DNA of 32,440 bases from an uncultured Ruminococcus sp. (GCA_902797235.1 CADBSB010000008.1:1-32440), one strand, 5' to 3'; positions 24,568-32,440 are shown, numbered from the stretch's first letter. Translations and numbers: made by a program. The notes: generated from the letters alone by a model not told the origin.

Positions 24568-26103
24568 TTATTTTATTATTCTGTCTGTCAGATCTTCGTT
24601 ATACGTTATAACAACGCTTTTGTATATTTCCTCGGCCTTTTCGTTGAATTCCGCATCGCGCAGCGCCGTATCGCAGTTGTAATGCCACGTTTCGCCGCCG
24701 AAGCTTTCCATATACATTATATGATAACCGTAATCCGATTTTACTATGCCCGTGTCGCCGACGTTTCTTTCCTCGTTGAAGCACCATTCGTCAAATTCGG
24801 GAACAGTCTGACCGGGCGAAATATTCTCATACAAGCCGCCCTTTGTTTTAGATCCCGTGTCGGACGAATACTGTTCGACAAGGCTTAAAAATTCCGCTTT
24901 CTTATCTTCTGCGTTGTTTATCTGTTCAAGCAGCTTCTGTGCCTGCGCGTACGCTTCCTCCACCGTATCGTAATCGACGGATGAAAGAAGGATGTGTCTT
25001 ATATTCAGTATCCTTGTTGTGTCTTTATACGGAAGCTTGATGCACTGCACGACCGTGGCGTTGCCTGAATCGTCGCAGTAAATATTCACCTGACCTTCTT
25101 TTGTTGATTCTTCGTATAAAAATTTATACGCGTCATCTTCGTCATATCCCATACCGATCCGCGCAAAATCGCTGTCCTCCGGTACTTTGCTTTTCTCAGT
25201 CGATTCTTCGGACGTATCCGTCGTATCAGTCGTATCCGTCGTTTCTTCCGTATTTGTTTTTGGCGGGTATATCGTGTTGTAAGCCTCTGCGAAGCTCTTG
25301 CCGCCGTCAATCAGCTCTTTAATCTTTTCCGCTTTGGATTTCGCCTCGGCCTTTGCCGCGGTTATCTGTTCATCCGTATCGGTCTCGTCATAAAGCGCTT
25401 TGATGGTCGTTTCATAGTAGTCTACGAGCGAATATTTGCCCGCGCCGTTATTGTATTCCGCTTCTATCTGCTCCTCGGTATATACGGGTCCGTTGTAGAG
25501 TTTGAGATAATACTTGTAACCGAGCTGTGAAAGCTCCGTTGCGGCCTTTATGCGCTCGCGCGTCATGCCCTCGCCCATATACTGTTTCATGTATTCCTCA
25601 AACGTCATTGAGTAGCTGTCCGCGATCTTTTGTATGGAATCGAGGTTGTCTTCGATCATTTTATAATCGTCTTCATCAAGCGTTATGCCCTCTTTTATCG
25701 CCATTTCGGCAAACTTGGCGTACTGCTCGAACGCATCCTTGCCTCTTTCAAGGAAAAAGTCGTACCAGGTGCTTTCCTCCTCCGTGCCGAGATAAGCCTG
25801 ATCATGAACGGGTACGTCTATATCAAGTCCGTAATATGACAGATAGTAATAGTAGTTCGATATGAACGACGAATACTGATCCATGAAATAATATTTGAAA
25901 ACCGCCACGGGTATCTGCTGGTGCTCTGTCGTCGCAATTATCGCGTCAAGCGGAGCAAGCTCCATATTGGAATGAGGATACACCTTTTCCGTAACGTCGC
26001 CCGACTGCTCGCTTGTAGTGTCGGGATTGTTTATTATGATATTACATGAAGTGATACACAATACCAACATCACGGATACAACGGCAATAATGATCTTTTT
26101 CAT
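24568..26103 (-). CDS. Lipoprotein peptidyl-prolyl isomerase/foldase, PpiC (parvulin) type
   Basis: A lipobox (LCITSC) shows export and lipid anchoring. A SurA/PrsA-like helical chaperone part spans about residues 40-300, followed by a Thr/Asp/Glu-rich insert (ETTDTTDTTDTSEES). The C-terminal parvulin domain starts at RILNIRHILLSS near 375 and has GGLYENISPGQTVPEFDEWCF and DYGYHIMYM, typical of PpiC. It probably helps exported proteins fold at the membrane-wall interface. I chose the ATG at 26103 because AAGG lies about ten bases upstream; the ATG at 26112 sits nearly on the binding site. Its promoter at 26147-26175 is divergent from the flippase gene, and it is followed by the lipid kinase. 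Confidence 0.92.
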   Translation of the reverse strand: MKKIIIAVVSVMLVLCITSCNIIINNPDTTSEQSGDVTEKVYPHSNMELAPLDAIIATTEHQQIPVAVFKYYFMDQYSSFISNYYYYLSYYGLDIDVPVHDQAYLGTEEESTWYDFFLERGKDAFEQYAKFAEMAIKEGITLDEDDYKMIEDNLDSIQKIADSYSMTFEEYMKQYMGEGMTRERIKAATELSQLGYKYYLKLYNGPVYTEEQIEAEYNNGAGKYSLVDYYETTIKALYDETDTDEQITAAKAEAKSKAEKIKELIDGGKSFAEAYNTIYPPKTNTEETTDTTDTTDTSEESTEKSKVPEDSDFARIGMGYDEDDAYKFLYEESTKEGQVNIYCDDSGNATVVQCIKLPYKDTTRILNIRHILLSSVDYDTVEEAYAQAQKLLEQINNAEDKKAEFLSLVEQYSSDTGSKTKGGLYENISPGQTVPEFDEWCFNEERNVGDTGIVKSDYGYHIMYMESFGGETWHYNCDTALRDAEFNEKAEEIYKSVVITYNEDLTDRIIK

Positions 26104-26146
26104 GAAAAACATACCTTTCTTATGGCAAATATCAACAAACTGTTAT

Positions 26147-26175
26147 ATTTTAGCATAAAAATTGTATTTATGCAA
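26147..26175 (-). promoter_or_regulatory. Sigma-A promoter of the ppiC-lipid kinase operon
   Basis: On the minus strand TTGCAT (26170-26175), 17 bases and TAAAAT (26147-26152) form a good promoter. A perfect inverted repeat, GCATAAA-N7-TTTATGC (26153-26173), fills the spacer and part of the -35 box and could be an operator. Confidence 0.78.
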
Positions 26176-26229
26176 TATTATTATTTGAACATTATCAACT
26201 GATTTTTTAAAAACAAAACGGTGATATAA

Positions 26230-27804
26230 TTGAAACTTGTAAAACAATTTATAATAAACGGGCTTATTTTGACGGTAACATCAGTCACGATGCGGCTTCT
26301 TACCGTCGCATTCAACGTGTATATAACCGATAAGATCGGCGCCGCGGGCGTCGGGCTTTTTTCGCTCGTTATGTCGGTCTACACGTTTGCCGTCACGTTT
26401 GCGACATCCGGCATATCGCTGTCCGCAACGCGCCTCGTATCCCAGCAGATAGTCAAAGGCTCGGGAAAAGGCGTTGTATCCGCCATGCGCAGGTGTATAA
26501 TTTACGCTCTTATATTCGGATTTTCCGCCATGATTTTGCTGCTTGTTTTTTCCGAGCCTGTCGCGTGCACATGGCTCGGGGATATACGTACTCTCAAATC
26601 GCTTCGCATACTTTCTTTCAGTCTGCCGCCGCTCGCCGTATCCGCCGCTTTGTCCGGTTATTTTTCCGCGGTAAGGCGAGTTATAAAAAACGCGGTAACG
26701 AATATTTTAGAGCAGTTTATAAGGATATTTCTGACCGCGATGCTGCTCGTATTCGTATCTGACAAAGGTATAGAGGCGGCGTCCGCGGCTATCGTTTTCG
26801 GAATACTGTTGTCCGAAACGCTCGCTTTTATCGTATCGTTTATCTTATATCTTTTCGACAAACGGCATATACGCGATCTTACGGCGCCGCCGTCGTCCGA
26901 TATAACGTCAAGACTTGTAAAAATGGCGATACCGATAGCTGTAAGCTCTTACATAAGATCTGCGCTCGTAACACTTGAGCATATACTGATACCGAAAGGT
27001 CTTATAAAAAACGGCGCTACGAACGAACAGGCGCTGTCATCCTACGGTGTTATATCAGGCATGGTGTTCCCTGTCATATTCTTCCCTATGGCGTTTCTTA
27101 CGGCGTTTACGGGGCTTCTCGTACCGGAGGTAACAAGATATAAGGAAACGGAAAGCAGTAAGTCGATAGAGTACGTGACGGGCAGGATAATGAAAATAAC
27201 GATAGTATTTTCAGTCGCCGTCGCGGGCTTTTTCGCTTATTATTCCGACACTCTCGGTATGCTGTTGTATGACAGCGCCGAGGCGGGAAAATACATAAGG
27301 ATTTTCGCATACCTTATACCCGTTATGTATATAGACAACACGACGGACGCTATACTTAAAGGTTTGGGCGAGCAGTTCGCATCTATGCGATACAATATTA
27401 TTGACGCTCTTGTTTCCGTTATACTTGTTTTCTTCCTTTTGCCGCCGTTCGGTATCAAAGGCTACGTCGCGGTAGTTTACGTTTGTGAGATTCTGAACGC
27501 GGCGCTCAGTTTAAGAAAACTGTTTAAATGCGTTAAAATAAAGTTCCGCTTTTTCTCGCTTATTTTTCTTCCCGTCGCTTGCATGGCGGGCGCGGCTTGT
27601 CTTACAAAGCTTATAACAGATCTTTTCAGCGTCAGATATGAGTATATGGTTATAACTCTTATTGTCGGCTGTGCGCTTATTTTCGTATTTTATTTCTTGC
27701 TTTTGCGCGTTTTCGGCTGTATTTCGGACGATGATAAGAAGTGGTTTTTGCAGATCTTCAGAAAAAAAGAAAAAAAATCAAACTTTTTTGCAAAAACCTC
27801 TTGA
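26230..27804 (+). CDS. SpoVB/MurJ-like lipid flippase (MOP superfamily)
   Basis: This 524-residue protein has 12 to 14 predicted membrane helices and matches the stage V sporulation protein B group, from FNVYITDKIGAAGVGLFSLVM near the N-terminus to the glycine-rich helix turns of MOP exporters. Relatives flip lipid-linked saccharides, such as peptidoglycan or polysaccharide precursors, across the membrane. The start is TTG, with GGTGAT seven bases upstream in a very AT-rich gap; no ATG in frame nearby fits better. The gene is divergent from ppiC. I find no confident promoter for it. Its stop codon overlaps the -35 box of the tRNA promoter. Whether it serves sporulation or another polysaccharide is open. 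Confidence 0.92.
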   Translation: MKLVKQFIINGLILTVTSVTMRLLTVAFNVYITDKIGAAGVGLFSLVMSVYTFAVTFATSGISLSATRLVSQQIVKGSGKGVVSAMRRCIIYALIFGFSAMILLLVFSEPVACTWLGDIRTLKSLRILSFSLPPLAVSAALSGYFSAVRRVIKNAVTNILEQFIRIFLTAMLLVFVSDKGIEAASAAIVFGILLSETLAFIVSFILYLFDKRHIRDLTAPPSSDITSRLVKMAIPIAVSSYIRSALVTLEHILIPKGLIKNGATNEQALSSYGVISGMVFPVIFFPMAFLTAFTGLLVPEVTRYKETESSKSIEYVTGRIMKITIVFSVAVAGFFAYYSDTLGMLLYDSAEAGKYIRIFAYLIPVMYIDNTTDAILKGLGEQFASMRYNIIDALVSVILVFFLLPPFGIKGYVAVVYVCEILNAALSLRKLFKCVKIKFRFFSLIFLPVACMAGAACLTKLITDLFSVRYEYMVITLIVGCALIFVFYFLLLRVFGCISDDDKKWFLQIFRKKEKKSNFFAKTS

Positions 27805-27829
27805 TTTTTTTATCAGGTTGTGGTATATT
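27801..27829 (+). promoter_or_regulatory. Sigma-A promoter of tRNA-Glu
   Basis: TTGATT (27801-27806), 17 bases and TATATT (27824-27829) lie 12 bases before the tRNA. The -35 box overlaps the TGA stop of the flippase gene. Confidence 0.82.
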
Positions 27830-27841
27830 ATACGAGCAACC

Positions 27842-27916
27842 GGCCCGTTGGTCAAGCGGTCAAGACGCTAGCCTCTCACGCTGGAAACGGGAGTTCGATT
27901 CTCCCACGGGTCACCA
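27842..27916 (+). tRNA. tRNA-Glu (anticodon CTC)
   Basis: The cloverleaf is complete. The acceptor stem GGCCCGT pairs with ACGGGTC (one G-U). The D stem GTC pairs with GAC. The anticodon stem CTAGC pairs with GCTGG, its loop CTCTCAC giving anticodon CTC, which reads GAG (Glu). The T arm GGGAG-TTCGATT-CTCCC is standard, and the 3' CCA is encoded. It stands alone with its own promoter and terminator, so it is a single-gene unit. Confidence 0.95.
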
Positions 27917-27926
27917 TAACAAAAAT

Positions 27927-27959
27927 CGGAGCTGTCAGTCAACGTGGCGGCTCCGTTTT
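27927..27959 (+). terminator. Terminator of the tRNA-Glu unit
   Basis: An 11-bp stem (CGGAGCTGTCA with TGGCGGCTCCG, two G-U pairs) and a seven-base loop are followed by TTTT. It starts ten bases after the tRNA 3' end. Confidence 0.85.
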
Positions 27960-28029
27960 CATACGTACACACGTAGTATAAACGCATCATTGTAAAAAAT
28001 ACACAAAAACGGTGTTATTTGCGGCATTT

Positions 28030-28068
28030 TTGCATAAAATATGCAGATTTTATTTTTTTTATAAAATC
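28030..28068 (+). promoter_or_regulatory. Inverted repeats upstream of the arg operon promoter
   Basis: TGCATA-AAA-TATGCA (28031-28045) is followed by GATTTTAT-N7-ATAAAATC (28046-28068), just before the -35 box. TTGCATAAAA at 28030-28039 also pairs with TTTTATGCAA at 28078-28087. These may be extra sites for the arginine repressor, but the fit to an ARG box is only partial. Confidence 0.5.
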
Positions 28069-28071
28069 CTA

Positions 28072-28100
28072 TTGACTTTTTATGCAATTTGATGTATAAT
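28072..28100 (+). promoter_or_regulatory. Sigma-A promoter of the argCJBD operon
   Basis: TTGACT (28072-28077), 17 bases and TATAAT (28095-28100) lie 29 bases before the argC start. The predicted start falls inside the ARG-box-like operator. Confidence 0.92.
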
Positions 28101-28103
28101 AAG

Positions 28104-28118
28104 TGCATAATTATTCAT
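28104..28118 (+). promoter_or_regulatory. ARG-box-like operator for the arginine repressor
   Basis: TGCATAATTATTCAT resembles the ARG box core TGAATAATTATTCA with one difference. It lies over the predicted start of transcription of argC, the normal site for ArgR repression. Assignment rests on consensus match and context; no argR gene is in the window. Confidence 0.75.
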
Positions 28119-28129
28119 AGAGGCTGAAT

Positions 28130-29035
28130 ATGTCAAAGATTTTTATCGACGGAGCCGCCGGAACGACGGGTTTAAAAATTGCAGACAGACTGAAAAACCG
28201 ATCCGATATTGAGCTTATAACGCTTCCCGAGCAGTACAGAAAAGACGAAAAAGCGAGAGCCGAGGCGATGAGCAAAGCAGACGTCGTTTTCCTCTGTCTG
28301 CCGGACGACGCGGCAAGAGAAGCCGTAAAGCTCGCGGACAGCGACACGGTAATAATAGACACGTCTACCGCTCACAGAACAGAAGACGGCTGGGTCTACG
28401 GTATGCCGGAGCTGCCGGGACAGAAAGATAAAATAAAGGATTCCAAAAGGATAGCAAATCCCGGCTGTCACGCAAGCGGCTTCATAGCGCTCGTCGCGCC
28501 GCTTATATCAAACGGTATTATTGATAAAAGCGCCGAGCTTTCTTGCTTTTCGCTTACGGGCTATTCCGGCGGAGGCAAGAAAATGATAGCCGAGTATGAA
28601 GCTGACAACAGAGATCCGCTCTACGAGGCGCCGAGGCAGTACGGACTGTCGCAGTCGCACAAGCACCTGCCGGAAATGAAATTCATATGCGGACTTGATA
28701 AAGCTCCCGTCTTCTGCCCCGTGGTCGCTCCGTTTTACTCGGGAATGCAGGTCACCGTTCCGGTGTTCGGCGTTGACACAGACAGGATCAAAGAGATCTA
28801 TTCAAGCGTATATAACGGAAAAAAAATAGAATATAAAGACGTATCGGATAACGGATTCATTTCGGCGGCAGCATTGTCGGGTACGGATAAGATGTACGTA
28901 TCCGCGTACGGAAGTAAAGAACGCGCGATCCTGTGCGCCGTGTACGACAATCTCGGCAAAGGCGCGTCCGGCGCGGCGATACAGAATATGAACATAATAC
29001 TTAATGCAAAAGAAACAGAGGGTTTGATATTATGA
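28130..29035 (+). CDS. argC: N-acetyl-gamma-glutamyl-phosphate reductase
   Basis: ArgC reduces N-acetylglutamyl phosphate with NADPH, the third step of arginine synthesis. The nucleotide-binding start is FIDGAAGTTGLKIADRL, and the catalytic cysteine is Cys113 in NPGCHASG. TSTAHRTEDGWVYGMPEL and HKHLPEM are conserved. At 301 residues and with this motif spacing it fits the shorter ArgC type (type 2) rather than the ~340-residue type. AGAGG precedes the ATG. The stop overlaps argJ by four bases (ATGA), so the genes are translationally coupled. Transcription starts at the arg promoter just upstream. Confidence 0.95.
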   Translation: MSKIFIDGAAGTTGLKIADRLKNRSDIELITLPEQYRKDEKARAEAMSKADVVFLCLPDDAAREAVKLADSDTVIIDTSTAHRTEDGWVYGMPELPGQKDKIKDSKRIANPGCHASGFIALVAPLISNGIIDKSAELSCFSLTGYSGGGKKMIAEYEADNRDPLYEAPRQYGLSQSHKHLPEMKFICGLDKAPVFCPVVAPFYSGMQVTVPVFGVDTDRIKEIYSSVYNGKKIEYKDVSDNGFISAAALSGTDKMYVSAYGSKERAILCAVYDNLGKGASGAAIQNMNIILNAKETEGLIL

Positions 29036-30246
29036 AGACGGTCAAAGGCGGTATATGCGCCGCAAAGGGATTTACGGCGAGCGGTATCCACTGCGGGATA
29101 CGCCATAACAAGATAAAAAAAGATTTAGCGCTTATTTACAGCGAAGTACCCGCTTCCGCGGCGGCGGTATATACGACGAACCTTGTAAAGGGCGCGCCGC
29201 TTACGGTCACTGAAAACCATTTGAAAAACGGTATCGCTCAGGCGGTCATCTGCAACAGCGGAAACGCCAATACCTGTAACGCGAATGGTATAGAGATCGC
29301 TGAGGAAACGTGTTCTCTGCTTTCAGCCGAGCTTGGTGTTAGGGCGGACGATATAGTAGTCGCGTCGACCGGCGTTATCGGTCAGAAAATGGATATAGAA
29401 CCTTTCAAAAAAGGTATCCCGCCGCTTGTAAAGGCGTTATCCGCCGACGGCTGCGGCGACGCGGCTGAGGGCATAATGACGACGGATACGATAAAGAAAG
29501 AGATCGCGGTCGAATTCACGGTCGGCGGCAAGGTCTGCAAGATCGGCGGCATAGCAAAGGGAAGCGGCATGATACATCCGAATATGGCAACGATGCTCGT
29601 TTTCATAACGACAGACGCGAATATTTCCCCGGAAATGCTTCAAAAAGCGCTGTCGACCGATATTCAGAGTACTTTCAATATGCTGAGCATCGACGGCGAC
29701 ACGTCGACAAACGATATGGTATCGGTACTTGCAAACGGGCTTGCGGGAAATGAAAAGATCGTTTCCGAAGGCGACGATTTCAACGAATTCATGAAAGCGC
29801 TGAATTCCGTGACTGTAACGCTTTGCAGGATGATAGCGGCCGACGGCGAGGGCGCGACAAAGCTGCTTGAATGCTCGGTTTCCGGCGCAAAAACGCTTAA
29901 AGACGCAAAGACGGTCGCAAAAAGCGTAGTATGCTCTTCCCTGCTCAAAGCCGCGATGTTCGGCGCGGACGCCAACTGGGGACGCGTGCTGTGCGCAGTA
30001 GGCTATTCCGGCGCTGACGTAGACGTAAATAAGATCGACGTTAAATTCAAGAGCGCCGCGGGCGAAGTTGCCGTGTGCAAAAACGGCGCGGGCATAGACT
30101 TCTCGGAGGAGACGGCAAAAAAGGTGCTCACCGAAACGGAAATAGATATAATCATAGATTTGAACGACGGAGATTTCGCCTCAAAAGCCTGGGGCTGCGA
30201 TCTTACCTACGATTACGTTAAAATAAACGGCGATTACCGCACGTAA
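29032..30246 (+). CDS. argJ: Glutamate N-acetyltransferase/amino-acid acetyltransferase (ornithine acetyltransferase)
   Basis: ArgJ moves the acetyl group from acetylornithine to glutamate, closing the cyclic arginine pathway. The proenzyme cuts itself between Ala186 and Thr187 in KGSGMIHPNMATML, and the new N-terminal Thr is the nucleophile. STGVIG (112-117) and NSGNAN near 75 are typical. The length of 404 residues is normal. Whether it can also use acetyl-CoA (bifunctional type) cannot be decided by eye, but no argA or argE is present here. It overlaps argC and lies ten bases before argB. Confidence 0.96.
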   Translation: MKTVKGGICAAKGFTASGIHCGIRHNKIKKDLALIYSEVPASAAAVYTTNLVKGAPLTVTENHLKNGIAQAVICNSGNANTCNANGIEIAEETCSLLSAELGVRADDIVVASTGVIGQKMDIEPFKKGIPPLVKALSADGCGDAAEGIMTTDTIKKEIAVEFTVGGKVCKIGGIAKGSGMIHPNMATMLVFITTDANISPEMLQKALSTDIQSTFNMLSIDGDTSTNDMVSVLANGLAGNEKIVSEGDDFNEFMKALNSVTVTLCRMIAADGEGATKLLECSVSGAKTLKDAKTVAKSVVCSSLLKAAMFGADANWGRVLCAVGYSGADVDVNKIDVKFKSAAGEVAVCKNGAGIDFSEETAKKVLTETEIDIIIDLNDGDFASKAWGCDLTYDYVKINGDYRT

Positions 30247-30256
30247 GAGGTGTGTT

Positions 30257-31123
30257 ATGTCAAACATTTCAAATTCAGAGCGCGCAGAGGTACTGACAGA
30301 GGCTCTGCCCTATATCAAGCGTTATAACGGAAAAACGGTCGTCGTAAAATACGGCGGCGGCGCGATGGTCAGCGACGTACTTAAACAGCAGGTCATGGAG
30401 GACGTGGTCCTTCTCTGGCTCATCGGCGTAAAGGTCGTGCTCGTCCACGGCGGCGGTCCCGAGATAAGCGAGCTTATGGTAAAACTCGATAAAAAGCCGG
30501 AATTCTATAACGGTCTGCGAGTGACCGACGCGGAAACGGCGGACATCGTTCAGATGGTGCTCGCCGGCAAGGTCAACAAAACGCTCGTTAAGCTGCTTGA
30601 ACTCAAAGGCGGAAGCGCCGTGGGCTTGTCCGGCGTTGACGGCAAGCTGATACTGGCGGAGGCGCTTGACGAAAAGCTCGGGTACGTCGGCAAGATCAAA
30701 AAAATAAACATAAAGCCCGTGTCCGATCTGCTTGAAGCCGGATATATCCCGGTAATTTCAACGATAGGCTGCGGCTCCGACGGAAGCACGTTCAACATAA
30801 ACGGCGATACGGCGGCGGCTCACATAGCGGGAGCCTTACACGCCGAAAGACTTATAATGATGACGGATACGGCGGGAATTTTAAGAGATAAGGACGATCC
30901 TACGTCGCTCATACCGAAGATCTCACCCGAACAGGCGGAGGAATTGAAGAAATCCGGCGTTATATCAGGCGGCATGATACCGAAGGTCGACTGCTGCACG
31001 GAGGCGCTTTCAATGGGAGTTTCAAACGTTGTAATAATGGACGGGCGCATCCCGCACTCCATACTTATGGAGCTTTTGACGGACGAAGGCGCCGGAACAA
31101 TGGTGGCAGGTAAAACAAAATGA
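30257..31123 (+). CDS. argB: Acetylglutamate kinase
   Basis: ArgB phosphorylates N-acetylglutamate with ATP, the second step of arginine synthesis. Motifs include VVKYGGGAM (about 29-37), VLVHGGGPEI near 62-71, LRVTD, and VGLSGVDG; the C-terminal part has GGMIPKVDCC. The N-terminal stretch before the kinase core, with ALPYIKRYNGKT, is the helix found in arginine-inhibited enzymes, which suggests feedback control. The length of 288 residues agrees. AGAGGTG precedes the ATG, and the stop overlaps argD by four bases. Confidence 0.96.
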   Translation: MSNISNSERAEVLTEALPYIKRYNGKTVVVKYGGGAMVSDVLKQQVMEDVVLLWLIGVKVVLVHGGGPEISELMVKLDKKPEFYNGLRVTDAETADIVQMVLAGKVNKTLVKLLELKGGSAVGLSGVDGKLILAEALDEKLGYVGKIKKINIKPVSDLLEAGYIPVISTIGCGSDGSTFNINGDTAAAHIAGALHAERLIMMTDTAGILRDKDDPTSLIPKISPEQAEELKKSGVISGGMIPKVDCCTEALSMGVSNVVIMDGRIPHSILMELLTDEGAGTMVAGKTK

Positions 31124-32286
31124 ATATTATTGAACTTGATAAACAATTCGTAGCAAATACTTATAACCGCTTCCCCGTGCAGCTCACGCACGGCAAGGGC
31201 TCGATAATGTACGGCGAGGACGGCAAGGAATATATCGACCTCGGCGCCGGTATCGGCGTAACGTCGCTCGGCATATGCGACGACGGATGGATAGAGGCGG
31301 TAACGAAACAGCTTGTAAAATTACAGCACACGTCAAATCTGTACTATACGGAGCCCTGCGCGCTGCTCGCGGAGGAGCTTTGCAAACGCACGGGCTTTAA
31401 AAAAGTATTCTTTTCCAACTCCGGCGCGGAGGCAAACGAATGCGCGATAAAGGTCGCGCGTAAATACGCCGCGCAGGTAAAGGGCAAGGAATACAGCACG
31501 ATAGTGACGCTGCAAAACAGCTTCCACGGCAGAACTCTGACGACGCTTGCCGCGACGGGTCAGCCGAAATTCCATGAGGATTTTCAGCCCCTCACCCCCG
31601 GCTTCGTCCACGCGACCGCCGAAAGCATTTACGAGCTTGAAGCGATAACCGCAAAATACAACGTGGCCGCTTTTATGATCGAGTGCATACAGGGCGAGGG
31701 CGGTGTAGTTCCACTTGATTACGATTACGTACACGAGCTTTTCGCATACGCCGAAAATCATAAGATACTGACGATCGTCGACGAGGTGCAGACCGGCAAC
31801 GGACGCACGGGTAAAATGTACTCTTACATGAATTACGGTCTTACGCCGGATATAGTATCCACCGCAAAGGGTCTTGCGGGCGGTCTGCCGCTCGGCGCGA
31901 CGATGATGTCGGAAAAGGTGCAGAACGTCCTCGGCTTCGGTGATCACGGTTCGACGTTCGGCGGTAACCCCGTGTGCTGCGCCGCGGCGAATTACGTGCT
32001 GTCAAAAATAGACGATAAGCTTTTAGCCGAGGTTGCAGAAAAAGGTGAGATAATAAAGAAAGAGCTTACGGGCTGCAAGGGTGTAGAAAGCGTCAACGGT
32101 CTCGGCCTCATGGTCGGTATAAAAACGAAGCGCGCGCCGTCCGAGGTCGCCATGGACTGCCTCAAAAACGGCGTTCTCGTCCTCACCGCGCACGATAAAG
32201 TCCGTCTGCTCCCTGCTCTGAACATACCGAAAGAGCTCTTATGTAAAGCACTTGAAGTTATCAAAAACGCTTGCGCTGTTGTTTAA
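31120..32286 (+). CDS. argD: Acetylornithine aminotransferase
   Basis: This PLP enzyme of class III converts N-acetylglutamate semialdehyde to N-acetylornithine with glutamate as donor. The PLP lysine is Lys250 in STAKGLAGGLPLG. The cofactor-binding Asp is in IVDEVQTGNGRTG, and SNSGAEANECAIK binds the phosphate. HGSTFGGNPVCCAAA is conserved near residue 270. The length of 388 residues is standard. Enzymes of this group sometimes also serve lysine synthesis (succinyl-diaminopimelate aminotransferase). The gene is last in the operon and is followed by two hairpins. Confidence 0.96.
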   Translation: MNIIELDKQFVANTYNRFPVQLTHGKGSIMYGEDGKEYIDLGAGIGVTSLGICDDGWIEAVTKQLVKLQHTSNLYYTEPCALLAEELCKRTGFKKVFFSNSGAEANECAIKVARKYAAQVKGKEYSTIVTLQNSFHGRTLTTLAATGQPKFHEDFQPLTPGFVHATAESIYELEAITAKYNVAAFMIECIQGEGGVVPLDYDYVHELFAYAENHKILTIVDEVQTGNGRTGKMYSYMNYGLTPDIVSTAKGLAGGLPLGATMMSEKVQNVLGFGDHGSTFGGNPVCCAAANYVLSKIDDKLLAEVAEKGEIIKKELTGCKGVESVNGLGLMVGIKTKRAPSEVAMDCLKNGVLVLTAHDKVRLLPALNIPKELLCKALEVIKNACAVV

Positions 32287-32333
32287 ACGAAAAAAGGTTG
32301 TCCGATAGGGATAGGCTATATAAAGAAGAAACA

Positions 32334-32388
32334 AACCCACTCTGACATCTTTCGATTATAGAAAGTGTCATAGTGGGTTATTTTCTTT
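32334..32388 (+). terminator. Long hairpin after argD, probable terminator
   Basis: AACCCACT, TGACA and CTTTC pair with GAAAG, TGTCA and AGTGGGTT, with one internal C/T mismatch and one T/- bulge, around the loop GATTATA. A T-rich run (ATTTTCTTTC) follows. The stem is longer than a normal terminator. Confidence 0.7.
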
Positions 32389-32399
32389 CAGCTCGTCTT

Positions 32400-32426
32400 A
32401 ACCCTTCCGATATAGGAAAGGTTTTT
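32400..32426 (+). terminator. Second terminator after argD
   Basis: AACC-C-TTCC, the loop GATATA and GGAA-A-GGTT form a stem with one mismatch, followed by TTTTT. It backs up the hairpin at 32334. Confidence 0.72.
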
Positions 32427-32440
32427 ATTATTCAGCTAAA

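Noticed and set aside
26185-26213. A sigma-A promoter for the SpoVB-like gene (TTGAAC-N17-TAAAAA)
   Set aside because: The -10 match is weak and the predicted start would fall at the ribosome binding site, so it is not supported.
31333-31947. A 204-codon open frame on the minus strand inside argD
   Set aside because: It lies fully within a well-supported gene, its protein has no recognisable domain, and argD is intact on the other strand.
1-32440. CRISPR arrays, insertion sequences, prophage genes or attachment sites
   Set aside because: No regularly spaced repeats, transposase or integrase genes, or long terminal inverted repeats were found on either strand by eye.

Overview
This window looks like chromosome of a Gram-positive, low-to-mid GC member of the Bacillota, most likely an uncultured gut-type Clostridia. 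The reasons are a CIRCE-controlled hrcA-grpE-dnaK order, a SpoVB-type flippase, lipoprotein signal peptides with Gram-positive-style lipoboxes, strong Shine-Dalgarno sites, sigma-A promoters with 17-bp spacers, and several GTG/TTG or overlapping starts. The taxonomy is inferred from gene content only; no rRNA is present.

Region 1 (1-1850, minus strand) is the start of the heat-shock operon hrcA-grpE-dnaK. A CIRCE operator and a sigma-A promoter lie in front of hrcA, and only the first codons of dnaK are in the window. Region 2 (1854-5300) holds a small DUF1294 membrane protein on the minus strand. Divergent from it is a consensus promoter driving an M19 dipeptidase and a lipoprotein that joins FG-GAP repeats to a glycosidase-like beta-propeller; a hairpin terminator closes this operon.

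Region 3 (5303-21560) is the most distinctive part. It has two divergent operons sharing a short promoter region near 12.65-12.82 kb. The minus-strand operon contains a cytoplasmic GH78 alpha-L-rhamnosidase, a membrane-anchored Fn3/Ig-like surface protein, an MTA/SAH nucleosidase and a six-hairpin glycosidase-like protein, all overlapping or nearly so. The plus-strand operon contains two large fused ABC ATPase/FtsX-type permeases, followed by a lipoprotein GH78 rhamnosidase with two tandem jelly-roll-like N-domains. A perfect 19-bp palindrome covers the predicted start of the plus-strand transcript. No sugar importer or rhamnose catabolic gene is present, so the module may act on a rhamnosylated compound at the envelope rather than serve simple sugar uptake. 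This is inference.

Region 4 (21562-27804) holds envelope and signalling functions: an ECF sigma factor with a membrane-anchored, propeller-like anti-sigma partner; a lipoprotein PpiC-type foldase followed by a diacylglycerol-kinase-family lipid kinase; and a divergent SpoVB/MurJ-like flippase.

Region 5 (27800-32440) starts with a tRNA-Glu(CTC) gene that has its own promoter and terminator. It is followed by an argC-argJ-argB-argD operon with an ARG-box-like operator at the promoter and two hairpin terminators after argD. argF, argG and argH are not in the window. No CRISPR array, insertion sequence or prophage gene was seen, and no gene-free stretch exceeds 300 bases.
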